DNA of 50,076 nt from Candidatus Omnitrophota bacterium. Its GTDB lineage: Bacteria; Omnitrophota; Gorgyraeia; JAFGHF01. Within the stretch, counting starts at the first letter, position 1, and each line of letters starts with the position of its first letter. Of this stretch, positions 14,552 through 23,146 are shown piece after piece. The notes under the pieces are model-generated. The model saw only the letters and a program-made list of their open reading frames with translations. It was not told the origin of the DNA and did not search any database. Where the stretch lies: contig JAFGHF010000076.1 of NCBI GenBank assembly GCA_016939375.1, positions 1 to 50,076 of the forward strand, read 5' to 3'. The position numbers were made by a program, and so were the translations under genes.

Positions 14552-16056
14552 TGGCTTATCCTCTGCAATATAATACTCGCATACTCAGTGCCTTCTGAAA
14601 GCACATTCGCTGCCTGTTCTAAAAATATCTGATTAAACTGAGGTAGGCACAAAAGTCCTCCTAACACACAAAGCAGGGCCAAAAATGCCATAGAAAGCCG
14701 CATCAACATCGGCACCTCTTTTATCTGACTCCAGCGTTCGCGCAACTGGCCAAAAAAGGCGTATTTCATCACCTTCATAAAAGAGGCCAGGGTCAAAAGG
14801 CTGGCCAATACAGCCCAAAAAGCAAAACCATACCTTCCCGCCTGCACCGCAGCCAGGATGATTATCAGCTTACTCCAAAACCCGTTAAACGGCGGGATAC
14901 CGGCAATAGACATCGAAGCGGTCAGGCAGGTACCGCTGGTAAAGGGCATCCTCTTGGCCAGGCCGCCCATTTTTTTCAGGTCACGTGTGCCTGTTGAGTA
15001 CTCCACTGCCCCTGAGTTTAAAAAGAGCAATGACTTAAACAACGAATGGTTTAATAGATGGAAAAGCCCGCCTAAAATCCCTAAAGGTGTACCCAGCCCT
15101 ATCCCTAAGACCACGTAACCTATCTGGCTTATAGAATGATAGGCCAAAAGGCGCTTGAAATCCCACTGTCCGATCGCCAGGCAAACTCCGATGACCATGG
15201 AAAGTACTCCTAAAGACATCAATATCGAGGAGATCTCAGGCGTCAGCCCGATAATGCTGAAAAATATCCTCACCAAAGCATAGACCCCCAAAGATTTTAT
15301 CAAGACTCCGGAAAGCATCGCTGATATAGGCGCTGGAGCCGAAGGGTGTGCATCCGGCAGCCAGGCGTGAAAAGGCACCAACGCCGCTTTTAAGCCGAAG
15401 CCCATGATGAAGAGTACGCTGATCATCAATACGATATTACCTGTACCTTTTTCCAGCAATACGCCGGCTATATCGGCCATATTCAGAGAGGATGTATAGG
15501 AATATAGAAATACTATTGCCAAAAGGATAAATAATGAACCTACTGTGCTCATCACCGCATATTTGAAAGCGGCTTCCAACTCCTGGCGCTCGGTGCCAAA
15601 GGCTACCAAGGCATAGCTGGCCACAGAGGCAATCTCCAAAAAGACAAACATATTGAATATATCGCCGCTGATGACTACGCCGTTCATACCCGCCAGCATC
15701 AAGAGAAAAAGCGTGTAAAACTTCCATTTGGAGGTAAACTTCTCCATATAATCTATGGCAAAAACTGCTATAGCGAAAGCGACTAGATTTACGGTGACCA
15801 GCATAAAAGCGGTCAAACCGTCTAAAACCATAGCGATACCGATGGGGGGCTTCCAGGCGCCGATACTGGAAACCAGCACGCCGCTTACGTTGACAGTCCT
15901 CACCGCGACAAGAGAAAGCACAAGTACGCAAAATGTGGTCAGGCTGCCCATTAAATCGGGAAATGCCTTTATTTTTTTGCCGGCGATGGAAACCAAAAAG
16001 GCACCGGCCAAAGGCAGGACCACGAAAAGCGGTAAGGAAGTACTTTGTAAGATCAT
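14548..16056 (-). CDS. mnhD: Proton-conducting antiporter subunit D (MnhD/MbhH, NuoN-like)
   Basis: A 502-residue polytopic ion-translocating subunit with about 14 TM helices. The catalytic TM5 glutamate is present (FVFLEIASVASY, E141), as is the TM7 lysine in GLKAALVPFHAWLPDAHPSAP (K223). QWDFKRLLAYHSISQIGY carries the TM8-9 residues. It is the sodium/proton-moving partner of the hydrogenase and overlaps both neighbours by 4 bp. Confidence 0.95.
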   Translation of the reverse strand: MILQSTSLPLFVVLPLAGAFLVSIAGKKIKAFPDLMGSLTTFCVLVLSLVAVRTVNVSGVLVSSIGAWKPPIGIAMVLDGLTAFMLVTVNLVAFAIAVFAIDYMEKFTSKWKFYTLFLLMLAGMNGVVISGDIFNMFVFLEIASVASYALVAFGTERQELEAAFKYAVMSTVGSLFILLAIVFLYSYTSSLNMADIAGVLLEKGTGNIVLMISVLFIMGFGLKAALVPFHAWLPDAHPSAPAPISAMLSGVLIKSLGVYALVRIFFSIIGLTPEISSILMSLGVLSMVIGVCLAIGQWDFKRLLAYHSISQIGYVVLGIGLGTPLGILGGLFHLLNHSLFKSLLFLNSGAVEYSTGTRDLKKMGGLAKRMPFTSGTCLTASMSIAGIPPFNGFWSKLIIILAAVQAGRYGFAFWAVLASLLTLASFMKVMKYAFFGQLRERWSQIKEVPMLMRLSMAFLALLCVLGGLLCLPQFNQIFLEQAANVLSEGTEYASIILQRISQ

Positions 16057-16391
16057 CCTCTTAGTTCCCTAATCTTAGTAATGTCGAACGTGCCGTACTT
16101 ATCATAGATACGCATAGCCAGGGCTATTAAAAGTGCGGTGGTAGCCAGGCCGATCACTATTGCGGTGAGCACTACCGCCTGGGGAAGCGCATCTACCATA
16201 TTCTCGATTTGAGACTCAGGCGAGAAGACCGGCGAACGTCCTTCCATGCGATAGGCCACCAGGACAAAAAACATGTTTACCGCATATTCCGAGATTATTA
16301 CGCCCACAATGATTTTGATGATGTTTCTTTTGCGCAATATGCAATATATGCCTATACTAAAAAGCAAAAGGCAAAGCAAATATACTAACAT
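16053..16391 (-). CDS. mnhC: Mrp antiporter subunit C (MnhC/MbhG, NuoK-like)
   Basis: A 112-residue three-TM subunit. IIVGVIISEYAVNMFFV carries the membrane glutamate, and DALPQAVVLTAIVIGLATTAL is the MnhC signature. It abuts mnhB and overlaps mnhD by 4 bp. Confidence 0.95.
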   Translation of the reverse strand: MLVYLLCLLLFSIGIYCILRKRNIIKIIVGVIISEYAVNMFFVLVAYRMEGRSPVFSPESQIENMVDALPQAVVLTAIVIGLATTALLIALAMRIYDKYGTFDITKIRELRG

Positions 16392-16841
16392 TTATTTCTT
16401 CTCCGATTCGAATTTTAACAATACCAAGGCCACGAATATCGCGAAAAGCCCAGCGCCCACTTTTAAGCTTATGGCGATGTTATAAAGCGGGATCACACCA
16501 GCGCTGAAGAGCTTAAAAGGCTCGCCCTTGGATAAAAAGTTCAAAAAGAAATAGCCGCCGGTAAATCCCAAAAGGGCGATAGCCAAAAACATTATTGCGC
16601 CCATGCTTTCGAAAAAGGAACTGGCCTGTTTGGGCAGCTTGCTCAAAGCCACTTCCTTGCCATAGGCCAGCATCAGGTGCACAAAAGAAAGCGCGATAAT
16701 CACCCCTCCGGCAAAACCGCCGCCGGGAGAGACGTGGCCGTGGGAGACTATGTAAATGCCATATAGCAGGATCAGACCCACAGTCAAGCGGGTGATAGTC
16801 TTAACGATTAAAGACATGCCCTGTTCGTGTTCTTTACTCAC
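16392..16841 (-). CDS. mnhB: Mrp antiporter subunit B (MnhB/MbhF-like)
   Basis: A 149-residue membrane subunit with four TM helices. GHVSPGGGFAGGVIIALS is the MnhB signature. The GTG start at 16841 and its GGAGG come from the right end of the GIY-YIG element. Without the element the start would be ATG in GATGAGTAAAG, overlapping the stop of the MbhDE gene. The protein itself is intact. Confidence 0.94.
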   Translation of the reverse strand: MSKEHEQGMSLIVKTITRLTVGLILLYGIYIVSHGHVSPGGGFAGGVIIALSFVHLMLAYGKEVALSKLPKQASSFFESMGAIMFLAIALLGFTGGYFFLNFLSKGEPFKLFSAGVIPLYNIAISLKVGAGLFAIFVALVLLKFESEKK

Positions 16842-17109
16842 CCCGTTAGACCTCCTTTTAATCTATTTTTAATATATCTTTTACCCATACCCGTCTTTAG
16901 GTACCTTTCTCTACGAAAAGCATCGTCTTTATTCAAACAAGCTTCGAAATATATTAGATGCAATGGACGCTTGCATTTCGTTGAGGTAACGTGCCCGTTA
17001 TTATGCTCTTCTATTCTACTTTTAATATTTGCTGTAGCGCCTGTATAAAACTCGGTGTTTTTATCGCTTCTTAAAACATACGTATAATACCAGGGTCTAA
17101 CGGGGCTCA
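16837..17109. mobile_element. 265-bp GIY-YIG element with CTCA target duplication
   Basis: The element is 16841-17105 with perfect 12-bp inverted termini CCCCGTTAGACC / GGTCTAACGGGG. Direct CTCA copies flank it (16837-16840 and 17106-17109). It is inserted between MbhDE and mnhB exactly where an ATGAGTAA start/stop overlap would otherwise be. It carries one gene, a GIY-YIG nuclease, and no transposase. It shares termini with the 84-bp element at 5171-5254. Confidence 0.85.
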
Positions 17110-17110
17110 T
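16838..17110 (-). CDS. Small GIY-YIG (URI-domain) nuclease of a mobile element
   Basis: A 90-residue single-domain GIY-YIG nuclease (COG2827 type). WYYTYVLRSDKNTEFYTGAT matches the GIY and YIG strands, with YTG in place of YIG. R32 (IKSRIEEHNNG) and E62 (LKxxE-like, YFEACLN region) are in the catalytic positions, followed by the typical RRERYLKTGMGKRYIKNRLKGG end. Its ATG lies in the target-site copy, so it borrowed the start codon of the interrupted gene. Its TGA stop overlaps the new GTG start of mnhB. It has no role in the hydrogenase. Confidence 0.9.
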   Translation of the reverse strand: MSPVRPWYYTYVLRSDKNTEFYTGATANIKSRIEEHNNGHVTSTKCKRPLHLIYFEACLNKDDAFRRERYLKTGMGKRYIKNRLKGGLTG

Positions 17111-17651
17111 CTTCGTCCCTTACTTTTTCGCCTACTTTTTTCCTGCCGATACGCCGCACTATCGCCAATACACCTATAACGGCCGTAAATAAGACCGTGG
17201 CCTCACCTAATGTATCGTAAGCGCGGTAATCCAAGATGACCGAGGCTACTATATTGGCGGCGCCGGTCTTTTCAAAACCTTCCTTTAAATAAGTACTGGC
17301 CACTTTCATCGTGGGATAACCAAACTCGGGAAGGTCCTTAAAACATTTCGCCGCTACCATCAAAAACAGCGAGATAAAGATCACAGTAATCAAAGTATTT
17401 AAAAACCATCTGCCGGAAGTCGAAAATGGCAGATCCTTTCTTAAAGTAGCCCTGATCAAGATTATCAAACACAATATCTCGACCACCAACTGGGTAATCG
17501 CCACATCCGGGGCCTTGAGCACTAAAAAAGCAATAGATAAAGCCAGGCCTACCGCACCCACAGCTACTACCGAAGAAAGCAGGTCTTTGATCTCCACCGC
17601 CACAACGGCGGCCACGATCATGAATATAAGCAGGATGTAAAGTTCGAGCAT
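17097..17651 (-). CDS. MbhD/MbhE fusion (MnhA C-terminal domains)
   Basis: A 184-residue membrane protein joining the MbhD-like part (residues ~1-70, EIKDLLSSVVAVGAVGLALSI and KAPDVAITQLVVE) with an MbhE-like part (residues ~80-175, ending ILDYRAYDTLGEATVLFTAVIGV). Together these match the C-terminal domains of MnhA. The C-terminus EPR-stop uses the first bases of the GIY-YIG element; the ancestral end would be two residues shorter. Confidence 0.92.
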   Translation of the reverse strand: MLELYILLIFMIVAAVVAVEIKDLLSSVVAVGAVGLALSIAFLVLKAPDVAITQLVVEILCLIILIRATLRKDLPFSTSGRWFLNTLITVIFISLFLMVAAKCFKDLPEFGYPTMKVASTYLKEGFEKTGAANIVASVILDYRAYDTLGEATVLFTAVIGVLAIVRRIGRKKVGEKVRDEDEPR

Positions 17652-17652
17652 T

Positions 17653-17704
17653 TTACAGTTATCAGTTTTCAGTTATCAGCTATCAGCAGCTAAAGGCTGA
17701 TGGC
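17653..17704. repeat. Low-complexity micro-repeat at the MbhDE/NuoL-like junction
   Basis: Built from CAGTTATCAGTTTTCAGTTA and CAGCTATCAGCAGC units followed by GGCTGATGGCT. Short quasi-palindromic units; nothing coding is seen. Confidence 0.6.
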
Positions 17705-19357
17705 TCATTTAAGTAAAATATAAAACAAAACGCCCATGCCTAAAAGGCACCAGGCCAAATAGGTAGGCAATACACCATTGTGCAGATAACGCAATATACT
17801 GTTAAAGCCAAAAGTAATCCGCGAACCTACTTCGTAGGGGTCGAACAGCTTCCTCTTGGCCAGGTCATATATCCATTTTAATATACCGATGTCGCTGATG
17901 GTATTATAAAATTCGGTCCCCGACAACCTCATATCCGGGTGGTCCTTAAATATTTCTCCGCCCATGAATATTTCCGCTTCTTTTGTGTCCGAGGCCTTGC
18001 CCCATAAATAGATCAATATCCCTATTATGATCCCGACCAATATCAAGGCTGTAGCGATATTGGCGTTCCAGATCCCGGAAAAAACGACGTTCTCATTTAG
18101 GCTGGGCAAGATAAACATCTTCAAAGGCAGCCGATAGGCAAAAACACCGAAAAGTATGCACAAGCCGGCCAGAAAAACCTGAGGAATCCACATCAGCGGG
18201 CTTTCCTCGCGCACATCATGTACGGTAAAGCGGGATTCCTTAGACTGCTGTCCTAAAAATACCGCATGCACTAACTTCATAAAGCTGGCTAATGTCAGGG
18301 CGCTGCCAAAAAGCGCGGCCACAAGCCAAACTACCCAGAGATAGCCTCCTTTTTTGCCCAGATCTATGACGCCTTGATATATCATCCATTTTGAGGCAAA
18401 GCCGTTAAACGGCGGAACGCCGGATATCGCAAAGGAAGCGATTAAAAAGGTGACGAAGGTAATCGGCATGATCTTGGCAAAACCGCCTAATTTATCCAGC
18501 TCTGTAGTCTGCGCTTTCTTCTCCACCGAACCACCGGAGAGAAATAGGCAGGATTTATATATGGCGTGATTAAGCATATGAAAAAGTCCCCCGGCAATAC
18601 CGATAGGATTGCCGGTACCGATGCCCAATACCATATAGCCCACCTGGCTTACGGCGTGATAACCCAGCAGTCTTTTTAAGTCGTGCTGGACTAAAGCCAT
18701 CATTACCGCGGCCACGATAGTAAAACTGCCTATAGCCATCAAAAAGGTATTCATGGCTGCGTCCATCGCGAACATATTTAAGGAAAGTCTGGCTAAAAAG
18801 TATATTCCCAGAAGTTTATCCAGCGACGCTGGCAGATACGCTGTCACCGGAGAGGGCGCGTCTTCAGCAGTATCAGGAATCCATGTATGAAGAGGCATCG
18901 CCCCGGCCTTAGCAAAGGCCCCGCAAGCCAGGCAAAGGTAGGCCCATACCGCGGGCCTGGAATTAAGGGCGATATTTATCTTATCCATCTGCAAAGTGCC
19001 GCTTAACTTCCAAATAAAAGCAATGCCCAAAAGCATAAACGCATCGGTCCCGCCAATGATGATAAAAGCCTTCTTGGCCGTGGCTGAAGTACGGTCCTTC
19101 TCGCCGAAACCAATCAATAAGTATAGCAGTAAGCCCAAAAACCCCCAGCAGAGGATAAACAGCACCAGATTATTGGCGAAAACCACGCCTAAAGAAGTTA
19201 TTAAGGTAAGTAATATATATAAATAATAACGCAGCTGGCCTCTTTTCTGGCGCATGAAGCTGACAGAATAAAGGCAAATCACCACGGTAAAAATAACGGC
19301 GAATAAGCCTACAAAGCTGGAAAGACTGTCAAATCTAAAATAAGCGGGATTTAACAT
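17705..19357 (-). CDS. NuoL/MnhA-like antiporter subunit lacking the TM5 glutamate
   Basis: A 550-residue polytopic subunit of the NuoL/HyfB-like group with about 14 TM helices and a C-terminal lateral-helix-like extension (EAEIFMGGEIFKDHPDMRL then further TM). The TM7 lysine is present (GAFAKAGAMPLHTWIPDT, K150), as is HDLKRLLGYHAVSQVGY. The usual TM5 glutamate of WEGVGL-type motifs is glycine here (CWGFLGLLLYLLIGF, G72). Ion pumping by this subunit may therefore be altered. It overlaps the large-subunit gene by 7 bp. Confidence 0.92.
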   Translation of the reverse strand: MLNPAYFRFDSLSSFVGLFAVIFTVVICLYSVSFMRQKRGQLRYYLYILLTLITSLGVVFANNLVLFILCWGFLGLLLYLLIGFGEKDRTSATAKKAFIIIGGTDAFMLLGIAFIWKLSGTLQMDKINIALNSRPAVWAYLCLACGAFAKAGAMPLHTWIPDTAEDAPSPVTAYLPASLDKLLGIYFLARLSLNMFAMDAAMNTFLMAIGSFTIVAAVMMALVQHDLKRLLGYHAVSQVGYMVLGIGTGNPIGIAGGLFHMLNHAIYKSCLFLSGGSVEKKAQTTELDKLGGFAKIMPITFVTFLIASFAISGVPPFNGFASKWMIYQGVIDLGKKGGYLWVVWLVAALFGSALTLASFMKLVHAVFLGQQSKESRFTVHDVREESPLMWIPQVFLAGLCILFGVFAYRLPLKMFILPSLNENVVFSGIWNANIATALILVGIIIGILIYLWGKASDTKEAEIFMGGEIFKDHPDMRLSGTEFYNTISDIGILKWIYDLAKRKLFDPYEVGSRITFGFNSILRYLHNGVLPTYLAWCLLGMGVLFYILLK

Positions 19358-20532
19358 TTATATTTCTCTCTCAATCTCTCGGTCTTGCGCTGGGAAAGCT
19401 TTATTAGATCCTCACCGTTGTAGAGTTTTTTGCCCTTTGTATTGCGCACCGCCATCCTCTCTGTGCAGCAATAACAAGGATCTATTGCCGCTAAGATTAT
19501 GGTCGCATCGGATACGGTCTCACCCACGACTGTCGCCTTATATGTAGGCAGGTTCATAAATGTAGGGGCACGTACCTTATGGCGTACGGGCCTATTGGTG
19601 CCATCGCTTCTTACATAATGGAATGTCTCACCTCGCGGCGCCTCAATATGTCCGATGCCTTCTCCGGGTGGTATATCCTTGATATTCAAGTCTATCTCGC
19701 CAACGGGAAGATTCTGCAGGCACTGGCGCATTATCTTAACAGCCTCCAACACCTCTAATATGCGTACCACTACTTTATCAAAGACGTCTCCGTTCTCAGT
19801 GACTATCATCTCCCACTCTACTTTATCGTAGGCACCATAGGGAGAATCCCTGCGTACATCACGGGCAACGCCTGAGGCCCGGGAAGTAGGGCCCAGGGCT
19901 GAGAAATTAATCGCCTCTTCCTTTGAAAGAACTCCTATTCCCTTGGTGCGGGCGTGCAGCACAGGGTCATCCGCGATGGCCTTAAGCAACATCTCCAGCG
20001 TAGGCACGATGGAGTTTATCTTCTTTAATACATCTGGTATATCTTCTGCTTTGATGTCCCGCCTTACTCCGCCGGGCTTAAACATCGCGTAATTGTTCCT
20101 GTTGCCGGACAATATCTCCATGGCATCCAATATCTCTTCCCTTAGTTTCCAAACCCACATATATACCGTATTATATCCCAAGAAATGTCCGGCCAGCCCC
20201 AGCCATAAAAGATGCGAATGGATCCTTTCGCCTTCGGCAATAATGGTACGGATATATTTTGCCCTCTCAGGGACTTCCACGGGGATGACATCTTCTACCG
20301 CCCGGGTATAGGCAAAGGGATGGCTGGTCGAGCATATACCGCAGATCCTTTCGATTACAAAAGTAGACTGGTCAAAGGTCTTCATCTCGGAAAGCTTCTC
20401 TATACCCCTATGGTTATACCCTACCCTTACATCTATATCCACGACCTTCTCACCCTCAACGGTGAGCATAAAGAATTCCGGCTCTTCCTGAAGCGGATGA
20501 TACGGTCCTATGGGAACTATCGTTTTAGCCAT
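19351..20532 (-). CDS. Group 4 [NiFe] hydrogenase large (catalytic) subunit
   Basis: A 393-residue NuoD-like subunit holding the [NiFe] site. The L1 motif RICGICSTSH gives C64, C67 and H71; the L2 motif DPCYCCTER gives C353 and C356. All four metal cysteines are present, so this is a hydrogenase and not a complex I homologue. The tail after TER (R359) resembles the HycE propeptide, with cleavage expected between R359 and M360 by the HycI protease encoded downstream. EGERIHSHLLWLGLAGHFLG and GIGHIEAPRGETFHYV are also typical. It is membrane associated through the NuoH-like subunit. Confidence 0.97.
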   Translation of the reverse strand: MAKTIVPIGPYHPLQEEPEFFMLTVEGEKVVDIDVRVGYNHRGIEKLSEMKTFDQSTFVIERICGICSTSHPFAYTRAVEDVIPVEVPERAKYIRTIIAEGERIHSHLLWLGLAGHFLGYNTVYMWVWKLREEILDAMEILSGNRNNYAMFKPGGVRRDIKAEDIPDVLKKINSIVPTLEMLLKAIADDPVLHARTKGIGVLSKEEAINFSALGPTSRASGVARDVRRDSPYGAYDKVEWEMIVTENGDVFDKVVVRILEVLEAVKIMRQCLQNLPVGEIDLNIKDIPPGEGIGHIEAPRGETFHYVRSDGTNRPVRHKVRAPTFMNLPTYKATVVGETVSDATIILAAIDPCYCCTERMAVRNTKGKKLYNGEDLIKLSQRKTERLREKYKC

Positions 20533-20539
20533 GCTACAT

Positions 20540-20598
20540 CCTCATTAATTAAAAACTAAAAATCAATTTTGAATTTTGAATTCTAAATTTTAAATTTC
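20540..20598. repeat. A/T-rich micro-repeat upstream of the large-subunit gene
   Basis: Units AAAAACTAAAAATCAA and TTTTGAATTTTGAATTC, then TAAATTTTAAATTT. Low-complexity junction tract; no coding signal seen. Confidence 0.6.
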
Positions 20599-21072
20599 CT
20601 ATACTCCCCTATCTCTGATAGCGTCTTTATCCCACTCTTTATAATCGCAACGCAAGGGGTATACGCCTTCGGGCCATTCATCCGAAAGCAATAGCCTCCT
20701 CATATCAGGATGGCCTTTAAATTTTATACCCAAAAGCTCGTGCATCTCGCGCTCTATCCAATTGGCGCCCTCAAAGCTGTGGGCCAGCGAGTCTATTTGT
20801 GGGTTCTCCCGAGGCAACCTTACGCGCAACGAGATTAACAAGTTGATATCCTCGATAGTGAAATGATACAGGATCTCTATGTGGTGTCTGATGTCTACGC
20901 CTGAGGCGATATTAAAACGCGCGCCTAAATCGTAAAAAATATAGTTGGCTATTTTTACTAGCGACTCGGGCTTGATCTCGATATATACCCTTTTATCGGA
21001 TTTATCGAATACCTCGACTATATCCGCCTTAAATCTTTCTTTTAGGTCTTTTAATACGCTTTCTCTTGTCAT
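20599..21072 (-). CDS. NuoC/MbhK-like hydrogenase subunit (30-kDa type)
   Basis: A 157-residue soluble subunit of the complex I 30-kDa family: GARFNIASGVDIR in the middle, then AHSFEGANWIEREMHELLGIKFKGHPDMRRLLL, the family signature, and WPEGVYPLRCDY. It docks on the NuoB- and NuoD-like subunits. Complex I fuses or adjoins these genes in the same order. Confidence 0.93.
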   Translation of the reverse strand: MTRESVLKDLKERFKADIVEVFDKSDKRVYIEIKPESLVKIANYIFYDLGARFNIASGVDIRHHIEILYHFTIEDINLLISLRVRLPRENPQIDSLAHSFEGANWIEREMHELLGIKFKGHPDMRRLLLSDEWPEGVYPLRCDYKEWDKDAIRDRGV

Positions 21073-21103
21073 TTTAGAGCTCTCAGTTTTCAGCCTAAAG
21101 TCG
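21073..21103. repeat. Short micro-repeat tract between NuoB- and NuoC-like genes
   Basis: Contains GAGCTCTCAGTTTTCAGCC, of the same style as 17653-17704. Confidence 0.4.
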
Positions 21104-21556
21104 CTATTTGGCTTTCTTTGTCTTCTCGCTCAGTTTGTCTTTCTTTACCTTTTCGATCAACTTGACTACGCCGGCGATTATTGCCTCCGGCTTGGGAGGA
21201 CAACCGGGTATATATACATCTACGGGAATTATTTTGTCCAGCGGCAGCGGACAATTATAACTATGAATAAACATGCCCCTGGATAAAGAACACTCCCCTA
21301 CGGCTACCACCAGGCACGGCTTGGGCATCTGTTCATAAAGCCTTTTCAGCCTGATTACCGACTGTCGATTGCAAGAGCCGGTGACTAAAAGCACATCGGC
21401 GTGTTTTATGCTTCCGGCCAAAAGCATGCCAAACCTCTCAATGTCAAAACGGGGCGTCAGGCAGTCCAGTATCTCTATATCACAGTTATTGCAGCTACCT
21501 GTAGATAAGTGGAATACCCACGGAGATTTTAATAATGCCTTTAATTTTAAACTCAT
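21104..21556 (-). CDS. NuoB/MbhJ-like hydrogenase small subunit
   Basis: A 150-residue small subunit with the proximal [4Fe-4S] cluster. Ligands are C22 and C25 (GSCNNCDIE), C89 (GEC) and C119 (GCPPKP). It passes electrons to the [NiFe] subunit. VTGSCNRQSVIRLKRLYEQMP is characteristic of group 4 enzymes. It ends with a Lys-rich tail. Confidence 0.95.
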   Translation of the reverse strand: MSLKLKALLKSPWVFHLSTGSCNNCDIEILDCLTPRFDIERFGMLLAGSIKHADVLLVTGSCNRQSVIRLKRLYEQMPKPCLVVAVGECSLSRGMFIHSYNCPLPLDKIIPVDVYIPGCPPKPEAIIAGVVKLIEKVKKDKLSEKTKKAK

Positions 21557-21612
21557 TTTCTTCTCTGCCTTCAGCTTTCAGCCTTCAGCCGCTGATGGCT
21601 GACAGCTGATAG
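21557..21612. repeat. CAGC-rich micro-repeat between NuoH- and NuoB-like genes
   Basis: GCCTTCAGCTTTCAGCCTTC followed by GCTGATGGCTGACAGCTGATAGC. Same family style as the tract read inside the hypF-like gene. Confidence 0.65.
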
Positions 21613-22524
21613 CTACCTTCCTGTCAATGCTAATGCCACTGCTAGAGCTGCTAAAAAAGTCATCGGGCCCCAGAAAAATCTCACTGCCTGGTCTATCCTT
21701 ACCCTGGGGTTGGTATTTCTTATTACTGTAACCAAGGCTACCAGGCCGACATACTTGACTATGCTAATAGCGTCAAAATGCAGTCCGCCCATAAAAATTA
21801 TTATCAAAAAGAAAGGTAAAATAAACAAAAGCATGTTCTTCATCAATTTATAAAGGGCCAGTCCGGGCCCGGAATATTCTACTAAAGGCCCGGAGACTAT
21901 CTCTGTCTCCGCTTCCGGGATATCAAAAGGGACCAGGCCTAATTTTGCCTGAATACAAAAGATAGCTACGATTAAGGCTAATACACCGGAGAGACCTGTG
22001 GCAACAGCACCATTTTGCAATTGATAGCCGAGTATAGTCGCCAGCCTTAGACTAAATCCGGATTTTATTACCGGGACCAACACAGCCAGCACAAAGGGCA
22101 GCTCATAGCTTAAGATCAGCTTCATCTCCCGGGAAGCCCCCAGGCTGGCTAAAGGATTTCGGGAGGCGAAACCACCCATTATTATACTTATAGAAGGTAT
22201 AGTCAATAGATATATGACTACCACTAAATCGCCCAGATAAGTATGCGCGGAAGTTATATTATTGACCCACAAAATAGTCGACACTAAAATAGCGCTGGCA
22301 AAACCCACTACGGGAGCCATCAGAAATGTCGATTTGGATGCCCCTTTAGGAATAAGGGTCTCCTTGCCTAAAAGCTTGATGATGTCGATCAGAGGCTGCA
22401 GGATCGGAGGGCCCACCCGGTATTGCACCCTGGCGGTGACCTTGCGGTCTATCCAGCTGGTCAAAAGCCCGATGGCCACAGTCAAGAGAAATCCGTAGGT
22501 TATAAAATAAAGTACGTATATCAT
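21613..22524 (-). CDS. NuoH/MbhM-like membrane subunit
   Basis: A 303-residue subunit with eight TM helices that anchors the hydrogenase arm and links it to the ion pumps. RKVTARVQYRVGPPILQPLIDIIKL (residues ~27-51), FDIPEAETEIVSGPLVEYSG and the end FFWGPMTFLAALA are the expected motifs, with the conserved glutamates of the E-channel region. It overlaps the polyferredoxin gene by 4 bp. Confidence 0.95.
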   Translation of the reverse strand: MIYVLYFITYGFLLTVAIGLLTSWIDRKVTARVQYRVGPPILQPLIDIIKLLGKETLIPKGASKSTFLMAPVVGFASAILVSTILWVNNITSAHTYLGDLVVVIYLLTIPSISIIMGGFASRNPLASLGASREMKLILSYELPFVLAVLVPVIKSGFSLRLATILGYQLQNGAVATGLSGVLALIVAIFCIQAKLGLVPFDIPEAETEIVSGPLVEYSGPGLALYKLMKNMLLFILPFFLIIIFMGGLHFDAISIVKYVGLVALVTVIRNTNPRVRIDQAVRFFWGPMTFLAALAVALALTGR

Positions 22525-23102
22525 GCCTTTTCTCTGTCCCAGTGAGTAGAGTGGATTATTAGATTATCGCCCACCAGAAAAGTATTCTCATCCAATTCCG
22601 TATCGCCTTCTTTTAAGCTCAGGGCCCCATAAGGGCAAGTGCCGATGCAAAGCGGCTGATGTTTTTCTTTTCTGCGGTCAAGGCAAAAGTCGCAATTATG
22701 GATCAATTGCGGCACCAGCTCGGGATATATCGTGCCGTAGGGACAGGCGTGCGAACATGACCTGCAACTGATACAGCGCATATTATGCCTGACCAACATC
22801 TTGTCCTTATCTTCCTGCTGCTCTAATGCTTCGACCGGACAGGCGCTCACGCAGTGCGGCTCATCACACCTTCTACAGACCAAAGCGTATGTAGCCAACT
22901 CGGCCACGGAAAGAATACCGTTATTGCCGGCATCATTGTCTTTGCCGTCCTGCTGATGGTAAGGATAGCTGCATTTGATCACGCATTGGGGGCATTCCGC
23001 TCCCGCGCATATATCCAAGTCGATAAAAAGGCGCTTGTCCTTGCCTTTTTTCGGTTGCAGCCTTAGTTTCCCGTTATGGATCTGCTCTGCGCTTGTGCTC
23101 AT
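22521..23102 (-). CDS. Four-cluster ferredoxin-like subunit (HycB/CooF type)
   Basis: A 193-residue iron-sulfur protein with four Cys clusters: CAGAECPQCVIKC, CRRCDEPHCVSACP, CISCRSCSHACPYG and the CDFC...CIGTCPYG set. It resembles HycB/HydN/CooF electron carriers. Placed between the HydG-like diaphorase and the membrane subunits, it probably relays electrons between the NAD(P)-reactive arm and the hydrogenase. An acidic Asn/Gly loop (HQQDGKDNDAGNNG) interrupts the first motif pair. Confidence 0.9.
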   Translation of the reverse strand: MSTSAEQIHNGKLRLQPKKGKDKRLFIDLDICAGAECPQCVIKCSYPYHQQDGKDNDAGNNGILSVAELATYALVCRRCDEPHCVSACPVEALEQQEDKDKMLVRHNMRCISCRSCSHACPYGTIYPELVPQLIHNCDFCLDRRKEKHQPLCIGTCPYGALSLKEGDTELDENTFLVGDNLIIHSTHWDREKA

Positions 23103-23145
23103 TTTCGTCGTTCGTGGTTCGTGGTTCGTGCTTCAAAAATCTGAT
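23103..23145. repeat. GTTCGTG micro-repeat
   Basis: TCGTTCGTGGTTCGTGGTTC then GTGCTTCAAA between the HydG-like stop and the polyferredoxin start. Tandem 9-bp units. Confidence 0.6.
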
Positions 23146-23146
23146 A

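Noticed and set aside
14875..14900. CCCGTTAAACGGCGG sequence resembling the element terminus
   Set aside because: It encodes the conserved PPFNGFWSK motif of MnhD; no inverted partner or direct repeat.
15437..15931. Minus-strand frame of 164 codons within mnhD
   Set aside because: Out-of-frame shadow of the antiporter subunit; no start signal or motif.
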